Source: CAZLFQ01 sp044229535
Lineage (GTDB): Bacteria; Pseudomonadota; Alphaproteobacteria; Rickettsiales; Midichloriaceae
DNA: 64,000 bases
Direction of reading: 5' to 3'
NCBI GenBank assembly: GCA_044229535.1
Contig: JBGASU010000001.1
Span: 1,054,001-1,118,000 of the forward strand
Under the pieces are notes generated by a model. The model was given only the letters and a program-made list of their open reading frames with translations. It searched no databases and was not told the origin of the DNA. The translations under genes were made by a program, and so were the position numbers. The first letter of the stretch is position 1; every line of letters starts with the position of its first letter. Of the stretch, positions 24,382 through 33,484 are shown piece after piece.

Positions 24382-25425
24382 TTACTTAGGTTGGTTGCAT
24401 AGCAAGCTATTATATAAGGATTTATTGTTATCATCCAATCTTTCGTACTTAACTGTGCCAACCCCATCTACTATGGTATTTGGCTGCAAGTAACCAAAAT
24501 ATTCTTCACCATTCCGAACGAAAGACTCATTGACTCTTCCAAATTGATAACGAGAAAACCCTGTATTAAGCCCGAATCTGTTATTGTTAGGCCCTCCTGT
24601 AAAAGCCAGCTTACTAAAGCCCACTCCATCAAATTTTCCAGAAGGATTGCCATCTAAGTCACCCATTTCGTAACATGATCCCATATATCGCATTACAAAT
24701 CTGTTAGCAGAGGCAAATTCGTTAGGTGCATCACTCTGGAAACTCACAACTCCTTGCACAGTATTACCAGCCTTTGTGCCAGAAACTATATTAATATCAA
24801 ATTTATAATAGATATCTTTCGGGTCATAAGGCAAATTAACACTTTTTGGCTTAGGTTCTGATTGTACAACTTCCTTTTTACCAGCAACAAATATATTAAT
24901 ATTGGAAACAAATTGTTCCGTTGTTCTCACTTGCAAATCTGAAACGTAAATACCTTGATTATAAATTTTAATATAAGGTATTTTATCGTATGATAACTCA
25001 TTAACATCTCCAAATGGACCAAATATAATCCTATCACCGCTAGGTTTACCATTTTTCCATTCTTGCAAGATGGTATATAGCCCAGCTATTCTACCTTCAC
25101 CCATCCACATACCAATTGAATAAATAAACCCAACTACCACAAAATTGTTTTTATAAACTTCTGTAGATGCCCCTCCGTTCCCTCCATACTGATTGCCCTT
25201 TATAGATTCTCCTAAAGAGCCGTCTTCATTAATTTTTCTATATATTGGCTGAATGGCGTCTATTATCATACCATGGCCAATTACTACCCCTGCTAAAACG
25301 ACTTTGTTTTGCTCAGATACTGCTTGAGAGGGAAGAGGATTGCCAATTGCATTTGGAGCAATTGTTATAGAAAAAGAAAGTACAAGGATTATTAGAGTTA
25401 TGAGTTTGTAATTATTATAAGGCAT
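24382..25425 (-). CDS. Secreted protein with jacalin-like N-terminal segment, unknown function
   Basis: 347 residues with a clear signal peptide (hydrophobic 8-27). Mature residues about 40-115 contain GHGMIIDAIQPIYRKINEDG, then YGGNGGASTEV. The pairing of a G-x-x-IDA-(L/I)Q segment with a GGNGG loop recalls beta-prism (jacalin-type) lectin domains. The C-terminal part (about 205-340) contains YKFDINIVSGTKAGNTVQGV and many Asn/Gly/Phe turns, suggesting a second beta-rich domain. Family not recognised with confidence. Transcribed opposite to tpiA, with about 250 bases of unremarkable AT-rich DNA upstream. Possibly periplasmic or surface sugar-binding; inference only. Confidence 0.6.
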   Translation of the reverse strand: MPYNNYKLITLIILVLSFSITIAPNAIGNPLPSQAVSEQNKVVLAGVVIGHGMIIDAIQPIYRKINEDGSLGESIKGNQYGGNGGASTEVYKNNFVVVGFIYSIGMWMGEGRIAGLYTILQEWKNGKPSGDRIIFGPFGDVNELSYDKIPYIKIYNQGIYVSDLQVRTTEQFVSNINIFVAGKKEVVQSEPKPKSVNLPYDPKDIYYKFDINIVSGTKAGNTVQGVVSFQSDAPNEFASANRFVMRYMGSCYEMGDLDGNPSGKFDGVGFSKLAFTGGPNNNRFGLNTGFSRYQFGRVNESFVRNGEEYFGYLQPNTIVDGVGTVKYERLDDNNKSLYNSLLCNQPK

Positions 25426-25679
25426 ATTTAATAAATCAAGTAAACTACTTTAATATTATGGTAATTTAGGAGTTAAATCCTGTCAATCGCGGCATTTTAG
25501 AAATTACACACATTGCCAAATAATACTTACTATTTTCGCTCTAAAGCCTATAGTTTTTGAGTTTTACGATGTTATTACAAATACTTCTAATTCAAACATA
25601 TATATAGGAATCGAAGGCCTATTCCTCTTCAAAATAAGCCAAATAAAATTCTTCTTTATATATAAATACAATAAATTAA

Positions 25680-26675
25680 TTATTTTCCTATACTCTCTTC
25701 TTCAGGTTTTTTATCCACAAGAACATATTTAGCCCATTTACCTCTAATTAGTCCAGATTGCATATTTAGCAGATTGCACCTGTGTCGAACGTATGGAACA
25801 GGATTTGTGGCTAATATTTGTAATCTCACTTCTTGCTCAACCCTACCAGTTTTAATCTCTGTAGAAGCACCTTTTTGGATTAATAGCGCTACTATTTCAG
25901 GGTCATTTTGTCTCACTTTTATTGCATAAGTAATAGGCTTTTCACCCTTAAATAAAGTATTTAAAATAGCCGCTTTAACTCCACTCGGATGGCCTATATC
26001 TCTCTCAGCCCCATCTAGCCACAATAAATAATCGAGTAATTTTTCAACGAGTTTATAATCTGCAATTTTAATGAAACCAAATAGGTATTCTATTGGCTTA
26101 ATCATCGAAGTAGCTGAATTTATAACAAACCTTTTTTGTTGAATAAACTGAAAAGGCTTGGTCAACAAGGCATTTGCAAGCTCTTCAAATTGGATTAGAA
26201 ACGGCCACTCAAATCCTCTAATTTTTGTAGATATTTTCTCTTTAGGCACATCTACTAATATAAAAGAATTGTTATTATGCCTTATTTCCAATTTGAAACG
26301 CAATTTCAACAAGTCTGCTGCGCTGTACCCAAACCTATTTATAGCATTATAATCTACTCCTTCATTGAGTAGATAAAGCACTATTGGCTTAAGTTTTACT
26401 CCAAGAATAGCCTGCGGCAACCGCAAAATTTTCATTAATGTATTGCGCCCAAACAAATCTTCATGATTAACTTGGTACCCAAGCTGCACTAATCTTTCAA
26501 CATTCTCTGACTGACCTGCTATAAGAAGCCTGCAAAAAATATCTAGGCCGTTACTTGGATTTACAATGTAAAAGAGTTTTTTCCTTTCTTCATCTGAAGT
26601 ACTGGGATCAAAAATCTTAGATAACAACTCTACATCGGGCAACTGATTATGATTCGAACGATCATTGTGCAACAT
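25680..26675 (-). CDS. Ankyrin-repeat protein
   Basis: About 331 residues, cytoplasmic start. Ankyrin-like units are seen at about 46-85 (FCRLLIAGQSENVERLVQLG, then FGRNTLMKIL), 95-125 (IVLYLLNEGVDYNAINRFGY), 205-225 (KLVEKLLDYLLWLDGAERD) and 240-275 (KPITYAIKVRQNDPEIVALL, then QKGAST). The repeats are spaced by long non-repeat segments. ATG at 26675 is used; a TTG lies one codon before. It overlaps the end of the EAL-like gene and so belongs to the rho-ispE operon. Bacterial ankyrin proteins often bind host proteins, but no export signal is visible. Confidence 0.75.
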   Translation of the reverse strand: MLHNDRSNHNQLPDVELLSKIFDPSTSDEERKKLFYIVNPSNGLDIFCRLLIAGQSENVERLVQLGYQVNHEDLFGRNTLMKILRLPQAILGVKLKPIVLYLLNEGVDYNAINRFGYSAADLLKLRFKLEIRHNNNSFILVDVPKEKISTKIRGFEWPFLIQFEELANALLTKPFQFIQQKRFVINSATSMIKPIEYLFGFIKIADYKLVEKLLDYLLWLDGAERDIGHPSGVKAAILNTLFKGEKPITYAIKVRQNDPEIVALLIQKGASTEIKTGRVEQEVRLQILATNPVPYVRHRCNLLNMQSGLIRGKWAKYVLVDKKPEEESIGK

Positions 26676-27852
26676 CAAAATTATTTACATATGAACCATG
26701 ATATAAATTCAATCCTAATTTGCTACCAATTTCCAGAGCTTTTACAGATTCACAGTTGGATAAGATAACTCGGCTACTACCAGAAATCTGAATTTTGTTA
26801 CGCAAGGCATTCATATTATCTTCATAGCTTTGCTTTAAAATAGATGGCTCCCATTTTAATTTCAACAAATCGAATCCTAGCATTTCCCTGTCGGAGTTTA
26901 AAAAACTAATATTATCTAAACCAGTAAGGCACAGCTTAAATCCATGCATTCTCAAACTTTTTTGCAATTCAAAGAAATCTGCCAAGCTCTTATAAACTTC
27001 ACTTATATGAATCGATATTATTAGATTCTTTTTCTTCTCTTCAGGAAGTGAATCGCAAAATATCCTGAACTCTTCACCATTCAAAACATTTAGCGATAGC
27101 TTAAACAACAAAGCTGTATTAACCCCTGCCGCTATAAGATTAAGCACTTTGATCAAAATACGAATCTCTACAAACTCTCTAACATAAGCAAATAAGTTAG
27201 CATTTGTGATTAAATCTTTATTGTGCCCCAAAAATGTCCTAAGTATATCTGAATCAAATGATACACTGTCTATTACTTTTAAAGCATTAGAGGTGTTAGG
27301 ATTTGTAACAATAGGACTAACATTTATTACTTGCTCCCAATCGATTCCCATTAAAGCATCTTCAATTTGAGAACTTATTATTGAAAGCAAAGAGGTAGAC
27401 CTGTTTTTCGGTATATTTCTAAAATTAACAAACGCGTTATCATTTGCTGCATTTTCTATTTTAGATCTGCAATATTCTAAAAAATCGCCCCAATTCTTTG
27501 ACGTATCAAAAATCAAACAGAAATCATTGTTTTCTATACCGCCCGTGTATGCCAATTCATCATCTGCAAATAAATAACGCATTTGATATATTGACTCTAT
27601 GACTTGTTTTTGGGTCGCACTTTTAAGCACCAGAACCAAATCACCATCCTTCATTACGTAGATCTCACCAAGCGATGCTTTCAGCTGATCACGCAAAATG
27701 TTTGCGGCTATGCCTACATGCTCATTGCTATCTCGCCTAACTCCTAATTTTGATAGATTGAAAATTATAGCAGTAGTATTATTAGCCGATACAAGCGTAG
27801 AGTTGACGGCACTTTCCAAACGTTGTTCTGCAGCTTGGGTGTAAAGATTCAT
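26662..27852 (-). CDS. Degenerate EAL-domain protein with N-terminal GGDEF-like half
   Basis: 396 residues. The C-terminal half (about 215-390) follows the EAL phosphodiesterase fold: LFKLSLNVLNGEEFRIFCDS, the strand LIISIHISEVY where LEITE would be, FKLCLTGLDN where LDDFG would be, and SGSSRVILSNCESVKALE where the late EGVE motif would be. The metal-binding residues of active EAL domains are absent. The N-terminal half has a GGDEF-like strand pair ending in IYVMKDGDLVLVL. It is probably a non-catalytic nucleotide sensor or scaffold. It lies between ispE and an ankyrin gene. Confidence 0.6.
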   Translation of the reverse strand: MNLYTQAAEQRLESAVNSTLVSANNTTAIIFNLSKLGVRRDSNEHVGIAANILRDQLKASLGEIYVMKDGDLVLVLKSATQKQVIESIYQMRYLFADDELAYTGGIENNDFCLIFDTSKNWGDFLEYCRSKIENAANDNAFVNFRNIPKNRSTSLLSIISSQIEDALMGIDWEQVINVSPIVTNPNTSNALKVIDSVSFDSDILRTFLGHNKDLITNANLFAYVREFVEIRILIKVLNLIAAGVNTALLFKLSLNVLNGEEFRIFCDSLPEEKKKNLIISIHISEVYKSLADFFELQKSLRMHGFKLCLTGLDNISFLNSDREMLGFDLLKLKWEPSILKQSYEDNMNALRNKIQISGSSRVILSNCESVKALEIGSKLGLNLYHGSYVNNFDVAQ

Positions 27853-27900
27853 AACTAAATTTTATATTTGATTTATGTAGTATATAAAATCTTCACCAGA

Positions 27901-28707
27901 TTACAATGCTAACAAATCAACATAACTCCACCAATTCTGTGGAACTTGTTTTTGCGCCTTGTACATCGACTCAATATTTTCAAAGATACCAAAACAGGTT
28001 GAGCCTGCTCCAGACATTCTGGCAACTTTAATACCTTCTTGTTTCTGTAGAAACTCTATCACATTTTTAATTTCAGGGGCGATAGCACATGCGTTGGCGT
28101 AAAGATCATTATGTCCAGTAAATATTAATTTTTTTTGATCGGCATTAGCTTCTAAATTGGGAGTAAATTCTGAAAACCCCTTTTGGAACACTTCTTTAGT
28201 AGAGACATGTACATTTGGGTTTATTAATAAAATTGGCAGCTCTATCCCTAAGTTCACAAAAGTAATCTTTTCACCTACACCCTCTAAAAATGCAGGTCTG
28301 CAACCAATAAAAAATGGGACATCCGCGCCAAGTTTAAGAGCATATTTTTCTAACTGCTCTTGAGTAAGATTCACTCTCCAAAGCTCATTAAGCATCTTTA
28401 GAACTGTAGCAGCGTTTGATGATCCACCACCTAACCCTGCTCCAATAAGGATGTTTTTTGCGATATGGATTTTACAACCAGCCTTAATTCGAAAATCTGA
28501 TTTTAATAAATTCGCAGCTTTGATCACTATATTATCTTCAATAGCTGCGCCATCAACAGTACAAGAAACTTCATCAGATTTACTTATAACTACAGTGTCC
28601 GAAAGATGTAGGGGAACGAAAAGACTCTCCAATAAATGGTATCCATCTTCTCTCTTTCCCACTACATGTAGAAATAAATTAATCTTCGCAAGCGAAGCCC
28701 TAATCAC
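27901..28707 (-). CDS. ispE: 4-diphosphocytidyl-2-C-methyl-D-erythritol kinase
   Basis: ATP-dependent GHMP kinase of the MEP pathway to isoprenoids. 268 residues. AKINLFLHVVGKREDGYH at the start, the ATP loop IGAGLGGGSSNAATVL (about 91-106), and the C-terminal ARMSGAGSTCFGIF motif are complete. The start is GTG at 28707, two bases after the rho stop, implying translational coupling. It supplies precursors for undecaprenyl phosphate and for the quinone side chain attached by ubiA in this window. Confidence 0.95.
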   Translation of the reverse strand: MIRASLAKINLFLHVVGKREDGYHLLESLFVPLHLSDTVVISKSDEVSCTVDGAAIEDNIVIKAANLLKSDFRIKAGCKIHIAKNILIGAGLGGGSSNAATVLKMLNELWRVNLTQEQLEKYALKLGADVPFFIGCRPAFLEGVGEKITFVNLGIELPILLINPNVHVSTKEVFQKGFSEFTPNLEANADQKKLIFTGHNDLYANACAIAPEIKNVIEFLQKQEGIKVARMSGAGSTCFGIFENIESMYKAQKQVPQNWWSYVDLLAL

Positions 28708-28709
28708 TA

Positions 28710-30188
28710 TTAATTGCCACTATTAGGATTCATTTTTTCAAAAAATGAATCATTAGTTTTTGTTCCTTGCATTTTATCAATCAAGAACTCAATAGCATCA
28801 ACTGTACCCATTGGGCTAAGAATACGTCGTAGTACCCACATTTTAGATAATGTTCCTTTATCAATAAGCAGATCTTCTTTCCTTGTACCAGATTTTGCAA
28901 CATCAAGAGCAGGGAAGACACGCTTATCAGCGACCTTTCTATCAAGCACAATCTCTGCGTTACCAGTGCCTTTAAATTCTTCAAATATAACTTCATCCAT
29001 TCTTGAACCAGTCTCAATCAAAGCAGTCGCAATAATTGTTAATGATCCACCTTCCTCGATATTTCTCGCTGCACCGAAGAATCTTTTTGGACGTTGTAAT
29101 GCGTTTGAATCCACACCACCACTCAATACTTTTCCTGAAGAAGGCACAACGTTGTTATAGGCTCTTGCCAAACGAGTTATTGAATCTAGAAGAATAACAA
29201 CATCATGTTTTGATTCAACTAGTCGCTTCGCTTTTTCAATTACCATTTCTGCTAATTGTACGTGACGTGTTGAAGGCTCATCAAAAGTTGAGCTCACAAC
29301 TTCACCTTTAACAGAGCGCGCCATGTCTGTAACTTCTTCTGGGCGTTCATCAATTAGCAAAACTATCAATTTCACATCTGGATGATTTGCAGTAATTGAG
29401 TGCGCAATATTTTGTAACAATACTGTTTTACCAGTTCTAGGTGGTGCAACAATAAGTGCCCTCTGCCCCTTGCCAAGCGGAGAAACTATATCAATGATTC
29501 TTTGACTCAACGAAGGAGTGACTGTCTCAAGTTTAATTTTTTTATTTGGGTAGAGCGGCGTCAAATCTTCAAAATGCACTCTGTGATAAGTGTTTATAGA
29601 TTCGTTACCATTAACCTCATTGACTTTTATAAGAGCAAAATATCTCTCGCCTTTCTTAGGAGCGCGTACTGGACCTGTTAAGGTGTCACCAGTTCTCAAG
29701 CCCATTCTTCTAATTTGATTTGGCGATACATAAATATCATCTGGACCAGGCGTGTAATTAGATTCCATTGATCTTAAGAAGCCATAACCATCTTGAAGAA
29801 CTTCAAGAACACCTTCACCAATCATTACACCGCCCTTCTCAGCTAAATGCTTTAGTATAACAAATACTAAATCATGCTTAGCAAGAGTGCTTGGATTTTC
29901 AACCCCTAAAGAAATTGCAAGATCCAACAACTCTTCTGGAGATCTTTTCTTTAAGTCTTTAAGATGAAAAACCATTTCCTCATCAACGACCTTATTTTCA
30001 GCTTGCTCATCGTTATTAGGAGCTTGTGTATGGCTCGCATTTTCTATTGAACTCTCAACTTCTTGCTTTGGTTCAGCCACCTCTTTCACTTTTACTGCTC
30101 TTGAGATTGTTAGTTTTCTTGGTTTTTCAGTTTGTTCTACATTTTCAGCTATTGCAGCTTCAGAATCTTTAGAGATTGTTGGTACCAT
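28710..30188 (-). CDS. rho: Transcription termination factor Rho
   Basis: Hexameric RNA-dependent ATPase that ends transcription. 492 residues. A charged, low-complexity N-terminal extension of about 70 residues precedes the Rho N-terminal helix (LKDLKKRSPEELLDLAISLG), the cold-shock-like RNA-binding domain (about 125-195, EGVLEVLQDGYGFLRS), and the RecA core with Walker A APPRTGKTVLLQN (near 264) and Walker B VVILLDSITRLARAYN. First gene of rho-ispE-EAL-ankyrin. Confidence 0.97.
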   Translation of the reverse strand: MVPTISKDSEAAIAENVEQTEKPRKLTISRAVKVKEVAEPKQEVESSIENASHTQAPNNDEQAENKVVDEEMVFHLKDLKKRSPEELLDLAISLGVENPSTLAKHDLVFVILKHLAEKGGVMIGEGVLEVLQDGYGFLRSMESNYTPGPDDIYVSPNQIRRMGLRTGDTLTGPVRAPKKGERYFALIKVNEVNGNESINTYHRVHFEDLTPLYPNKKIKLETVTPSLSQRIIDIVSPLGKGQRALIVAPPRTGKTVLLQNIAHSITANHPDVKLIVLLIDERPEEVTDMARSVKGEVVSSTFDEPSTRHVQLAEMVIEKAKRLVESKHDVVILLDSITRLARAYNNVVPSSGKVLSGGVDSNALQRPKRFFGAARNIEEGGSLTIIATALIETGSRMDEVIFEEFKGTGNAEIVLDRKVADKRVFPALDVAKSGTRKEDLLIDKGTLSKMWVLRRILSPMGTVDAIEFLIDKMQGTKTNDSFFEKMNPNSGN

Positions 30189-30422
30189 AAATAATTTTAT
30201 TGATTGTTAAGTTAGTGAAAATCTAGATAGACAATACTAACACCACTGGCTAGTAACTCTTTTAAATTTTCTGATTTTGTAATCGACACACCATGTTGCT
30301 AGACACATAATGCCCCCTTATTATATGCAATAGAGCCCCTTAGTGTCAAGAGACAAGTGTGATTTTTATAAAATACTCTTTGAAACTTAGTTAATTATCT
30401 TTAGTATTAATTAAAGCTATAC

Positions 30423-30451
30423 TTGACCAAGGCGGAAATTCTGCTAATAAT
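30423..30451 (+). promoter_or_regulatory. Promoter of tRNA-Cys
   Basis: -35 TTGACC and a -10 region TAATAAT at 16-17 bases spacing, ending about 30 bases before the tRNA. An inverted repeat CCTAAGCGTATTAGG at 30461-30475 lies between promoter and tRNA. Confidence 0.55.
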
Positions 30452-30481
30452 GCGGCCATACCTAAGCGTATTAGGGTTTAT

Positions 30482-30553
30482 GGCCGAGTAGCAAAGTGGT
30501 AATGCTGCGGATTGCAAATCCGCCATTCGTCGGTTCGATTCCGGCCTCGGCCT
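30482..30553 (+). tRNA. tRNA-Cys (anticodon GCA)
   Basis: 72-base cloverleaf without an encoded CCA. The acceptor GGCCGAG pairs with CTCGGCC, U73 is the discriminator typical of tRNA-Cys, the anticodon arm is GCGGATTGCAAATCCGC with GCA in the loop, and the T arm is centred on GGTTCGATTCC. Located between rho and the ankyrin/SPOR gene. Confidence 0.95.
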
Positions 30554-30593
30554 CGTATAGTTCTATAAATATAAATAGGAACTGGCGTCAAAA

Positions 30594-31784
30594 ATGAAGA
30601 GCTTGCGTGTATTAATCTCTATAATGTTGTATGCATTTGTTGTTAACTTTGCGTCAGCTCAGACTTACGATAAAGACTATACTTTTGATCATCAACTAGT
30701 AAATGCCGCAGACCTTGGAAATGAATACGAAATTTCTAAACTTCTAAAAACCGGCGTTTCACCCAACTCCAAAGGATTATATAATACAACGCCATTGATG
30801 AGAGCATCACTTAGAGGTTATGACGATATTGTTAGACTACTAATTGAAGCTGGATCCGATGTAAACGCAAAAGATATTGGTGGTGCGACCGCTCTACATT
30901 TAGCAGCTAGAACCGGGCATAGAAAAATTTCAGAAATGCTACTAAAGCATGGTGCTAGCCCAAATGTTGAAGACAACGAAGGATATACTCCTATAAAAAG
31001 AGCTATCCTTGCTCAGCATGCTGGGATCATTGAAGCCATGATAAAAAAAGGAGCTGACTTAGACTCTAAGGGAAGCACAGGAATTTCCGCCAGAGAAATG
31101 GCAAAACGTTCAAAAAGCGAACAAGTACGCGCTGCCGTGCATGAAGATATGAAACAGATAATGCAACAACAACCTTTACTCGCAATTCCTACAGAAGAAG
31201 TTGTAGTTGAGCCACTTAAATCTGAACAAAACCTTCCAGAAAAGCATTTGCAACCTGCGCCGAAAGAGGGATTAAAAACTTCTAAGCATGAAGAAAAAGG
31301 CATTAAATACGAGCCAGTCAAAGAAGAAAAGCAAGAGCAAAAGGCAGAAAAAGAAACTGCTCTATCTTCTATTTCAGAAGATGAAAAACCTAAATCCGTT
31401 ATAACTGTTGATGAAGCAATTAAAATTCCAGTAGAAACCAATCTAGCATCTGAAGACACTAAAATCGTAGAAAGCAAGGAAGTTCCAAAACCTGTTGAAC
31501 TCACAAAAACTGCAACTCCTCTAAAATCAATCCGCGAAATTTCATTGGAGTTAACCAGCTTTGATAGCGAAGAAAATGCCATTTTATTTTGGCAAAAACT
31601 TTCTGAAGAAAACATCATAAAATCAAAGCAGGCCAAGTTAGTAATAGACAATACCAATACTAAACCTTCATACAGACTACGCTTTGATGGATTTGCATCA
31701 GCTTCTGATGTTTTTGATAACTGCAAAACCATCAGATCTAAGAAATCTGAAATTCTTTGCTACGTACTTCACAATATTTATTAA
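30594..31784 (+). CDS. Periplasmic ankyrin-repeat protein with SPOR-like C-terminus
   Basis: 396 residues. Signal peptide about 1-22 (ending ASAQ). Ankyrin repeats cover about 33-170, with consensus pieces TPLMRASLRGYDDIVRLLIE, TALHLAARTGHRKISEMLLK and TPIKRAILAQHAGIIEAMIK. A long acidic/Lys-rich linker spans about 200-305. The last 80 residues (ISLELTSFDSEENAIL, then YRLRFDGFASASDVFDNC) have the strand-helix-strand pattern and Y-R-V/L-x-x-G motif of SPOR domains, which bind denuded septal peptidoglycan. The combination suggests a periplasmic scaffold near the division site or flagellum. fliF follows. Confidence 0.8.
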   Translation: MKSLRVLISIMLYAFVVNFASAQTYDKDYTFDHQLVNAADLGNEYEISKLLKTGVSPNSKGLYNTTPLMRASLRGYDDIVRLLIEAGSDVNAKDIGGATALHLAARTGHRKISEMLLKHGASPNVEDNEGYTPIKRAILAQHAGIIEAMIKKGADLDSKGSTGISAREMAKRSKSEQVRAAVHEDMKQIMQQQPLLAIPTEEVVVEPLKSEQNLPEKHLQPAPKEGLKTSKHEEKGIKYEPVKEEKQEQKAEKETALSSISEDEKPKSVITVDEAIKIPVETNLASEDTKIVESKEVPKPVELTKTATPLKSIREISLELTSFDSEENAILFWQKLSEENIIKSKQAKLVIDNTNTKPSYRLRFDGFASASDVFDNCKTIRSKKSEILCYVLHNIY

Positions 31785-31846
31785 ACTCTTTATTTATTTG
31801 GAATTTGATATACTATAATTCTTGCGGTGCACTGCTAATATAACAA

Positions 31847-33484
31847 ATGGAATTTTTGAAGAACTTCAGTCCTGTTAAAGTTTTTGCTATTATAGCTGGT
31901 GGCATATCAGTAATGATACTGCTCGGGTTTTTGACTTTCAAACTTGCAACTCCCCCGATGTCAATCTTGTACACCAATCTAACACCAGACGATAGTAGTT
32001 TAATTTTATCTCGCCTTGAAGGGCTTGGAATATCCTATCAAGTGTCCGATTCAGGCAAAAACGTACTTGTACCAGTTAATAAAGTTCTCATGCTAAGAAT
32101 GACTTTTGCACAAGAGGGAATTCCTAGATCTGGCAGCTTGGTGGGATATGAAATTTTTGATAAAAATGAATCTCTAGGAACTTCACAGTTTGTGCATAAC
32201 GTCAATCTAGTTCGAGCTCTCGAAGGAGAGCTGAGCCGCACCATAAGCAGCCTGACACCTATTGAACATGCTCGTGTTCATTTGGTCATGCCCAAAAAAG
32301 AACTTTTCTCAAAATTGGGCTCAGATCCCACTGCTTCTGTTGTACTACGGATGCGTGGGAGTCAATCTTTATCGAAACAAGAAGTAGCTGCAATAAGTCA
32401 TTTAGTGGCGACGGCCGTTCCTGGGCTAAAAGTTGAAAATGTGACAATAGTTGATAACAGGGGTAAACCTCTTAAATTAGGTGCATCGGAAGAAGGTAAC
32501 GCTTCTGCAATTACAGATTCAGCTGCTGATTATCAACATAGCATAGAAGAAAGATACAAATCCATATTGGAGGATTTACTTGAGAAATCTGTCGGCGTTG
32601 GCAAGATTAAAGCCAATGTAACTGCAGAAATAAACTTCGATAGAGAAGTTGTAAATTCTGAGGTTTACGACCCAGAAGGACAGGTAGTGAGATCTAAGAA
32701 AACATCGGAAGAAAATGATAGTGAAACCGAATCATCAGGTAGCGAAACCAGCATCTCTACAAACCTACCAGGAGCAAATGGTGGAGCAAGTGGTACAAAC
32801 GGAAAAAACAAGTCCACTACAAATGAAGTCACCAATTATGAAATTTCTAAAACTATCACAAACAAGATTAGTGAAAGCGGCAGAATAAAACAACTATCTA
32901 TCGCCATCCTAGTTGATGGAATATATGATATTAAGCCCAAAGAAGAAGGCAGCGAAGAAATGGTAACAAACTATACGCCTAGAAGTGAAGATGAGCTTAA
33001 TAAAATTAAAACTCTAGCCGCTTCTGCAGTTGGAATTGATTCTAAACGTGGCGACAAAATAGAAGTTATAAACATGAGATTTTCTGATGAGTTCGCAACT
33101 TTGCCTCAAAAAGAAAAACCTCTTGATTGGCTTAAAAATGAACTTGAAAATATTGTTCAAACCGTCGTGATTGGTACAGTAATTATATTACTTATTCTAC
33201 TTGTAGTAAGACCTGTAATCATGCGTACACTTGAAATGCGTATGCAGGCTAAAAATGATGACCAAGACATTGCCGATATGATTTCCAACCTCAACTCTGA
33301 AGCACAAAATCAAAAAGCGGATGGAGCGAAATCTAAGAAAGAAGAGGAGGAAATGATAGATCTCAGCGTTCCAGAAGACAAACGGAAAGTCAGCTTGATA
33401 AAACAAGTAAATGACTTGGTTGAAAAACATCCTGAAGAAACCGTTTCTATACTTAGAAATTGGCTATATTCTGGAGAGCAGTAG
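31847..33484 (+). CDS. fliF: Flagellar MS-ring protein FliF
   Basis: Forms the inner-membrane MS ring at the base of the flagellum. 545 residues. Membrane helices at about 12-31 and 444-464 bracket a periplasmic YscJ/FliF region (about 45-215, with SLTPIEHARVHLVMPKKELF) and a FliF_C region. A Ser/Gly/Asn-rich linker lies at about 285-330. The C-terminal cytoplasmic tail (LIKQVNDLVEKHPEETVSIL, then RNWL) fits the FliG-binding segment. No other flagellar gene is adjacent. The 3' end overlaps ruvC convergently by 32 bases. Confidence 0.95.
   Translation: MEFLKNFSPVKVFAIIAGGISVMILLGFLTFKLATPPMSILYTNLTPDDSSLILSRLEGLGISYQVSDSGKNVLVPVNKVLMLRMTFAQEGIPRSGSLVGYEIFDKNESLGTSQFVHNVNLVRALEGELSRTISSLTPIEHARVHLVMPKKELFSKLGSDPTASVVLRMRGSQSLSKQEVAAISHLVATAVPGLKVENVTIVDNRGKPLKLGASEEGNASAITDSAADYQHSIEERYKSILEDLLEKSVGVGKIKANVTAEINFDREVVNSEVYDPEGQVVRSKKTSEENDSETESSGSETSISTNLPGANGGASGTNGKNKSTTNEVTNYEISKTITNKISESGRIKQLSIAILVDGIYDIKPKEEGSEEMVTNYTPRSEDELNKIKTLAASAVGIDSKRGDKIEVINMRFSDEFATLPQKEKPLDWLKNELENIVQTVVIGTVIILLILLVVRPVIMRTLEMRMQAKNDDQDIADMISNLNSEAQNQKADGAKSKKEEEEMIDLSVPEDKRKVSLIKQVNDLVEKHPEETVSILRNWLYSGEQ

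Noticed and set aside
30618..31732. Long minus-strand open frame inside the ankyrin/SPOR gene
   Set aside because: Serine-rich shadow of the Lys/Glu-rich linker; the sense protein has a signal peptide and domains.
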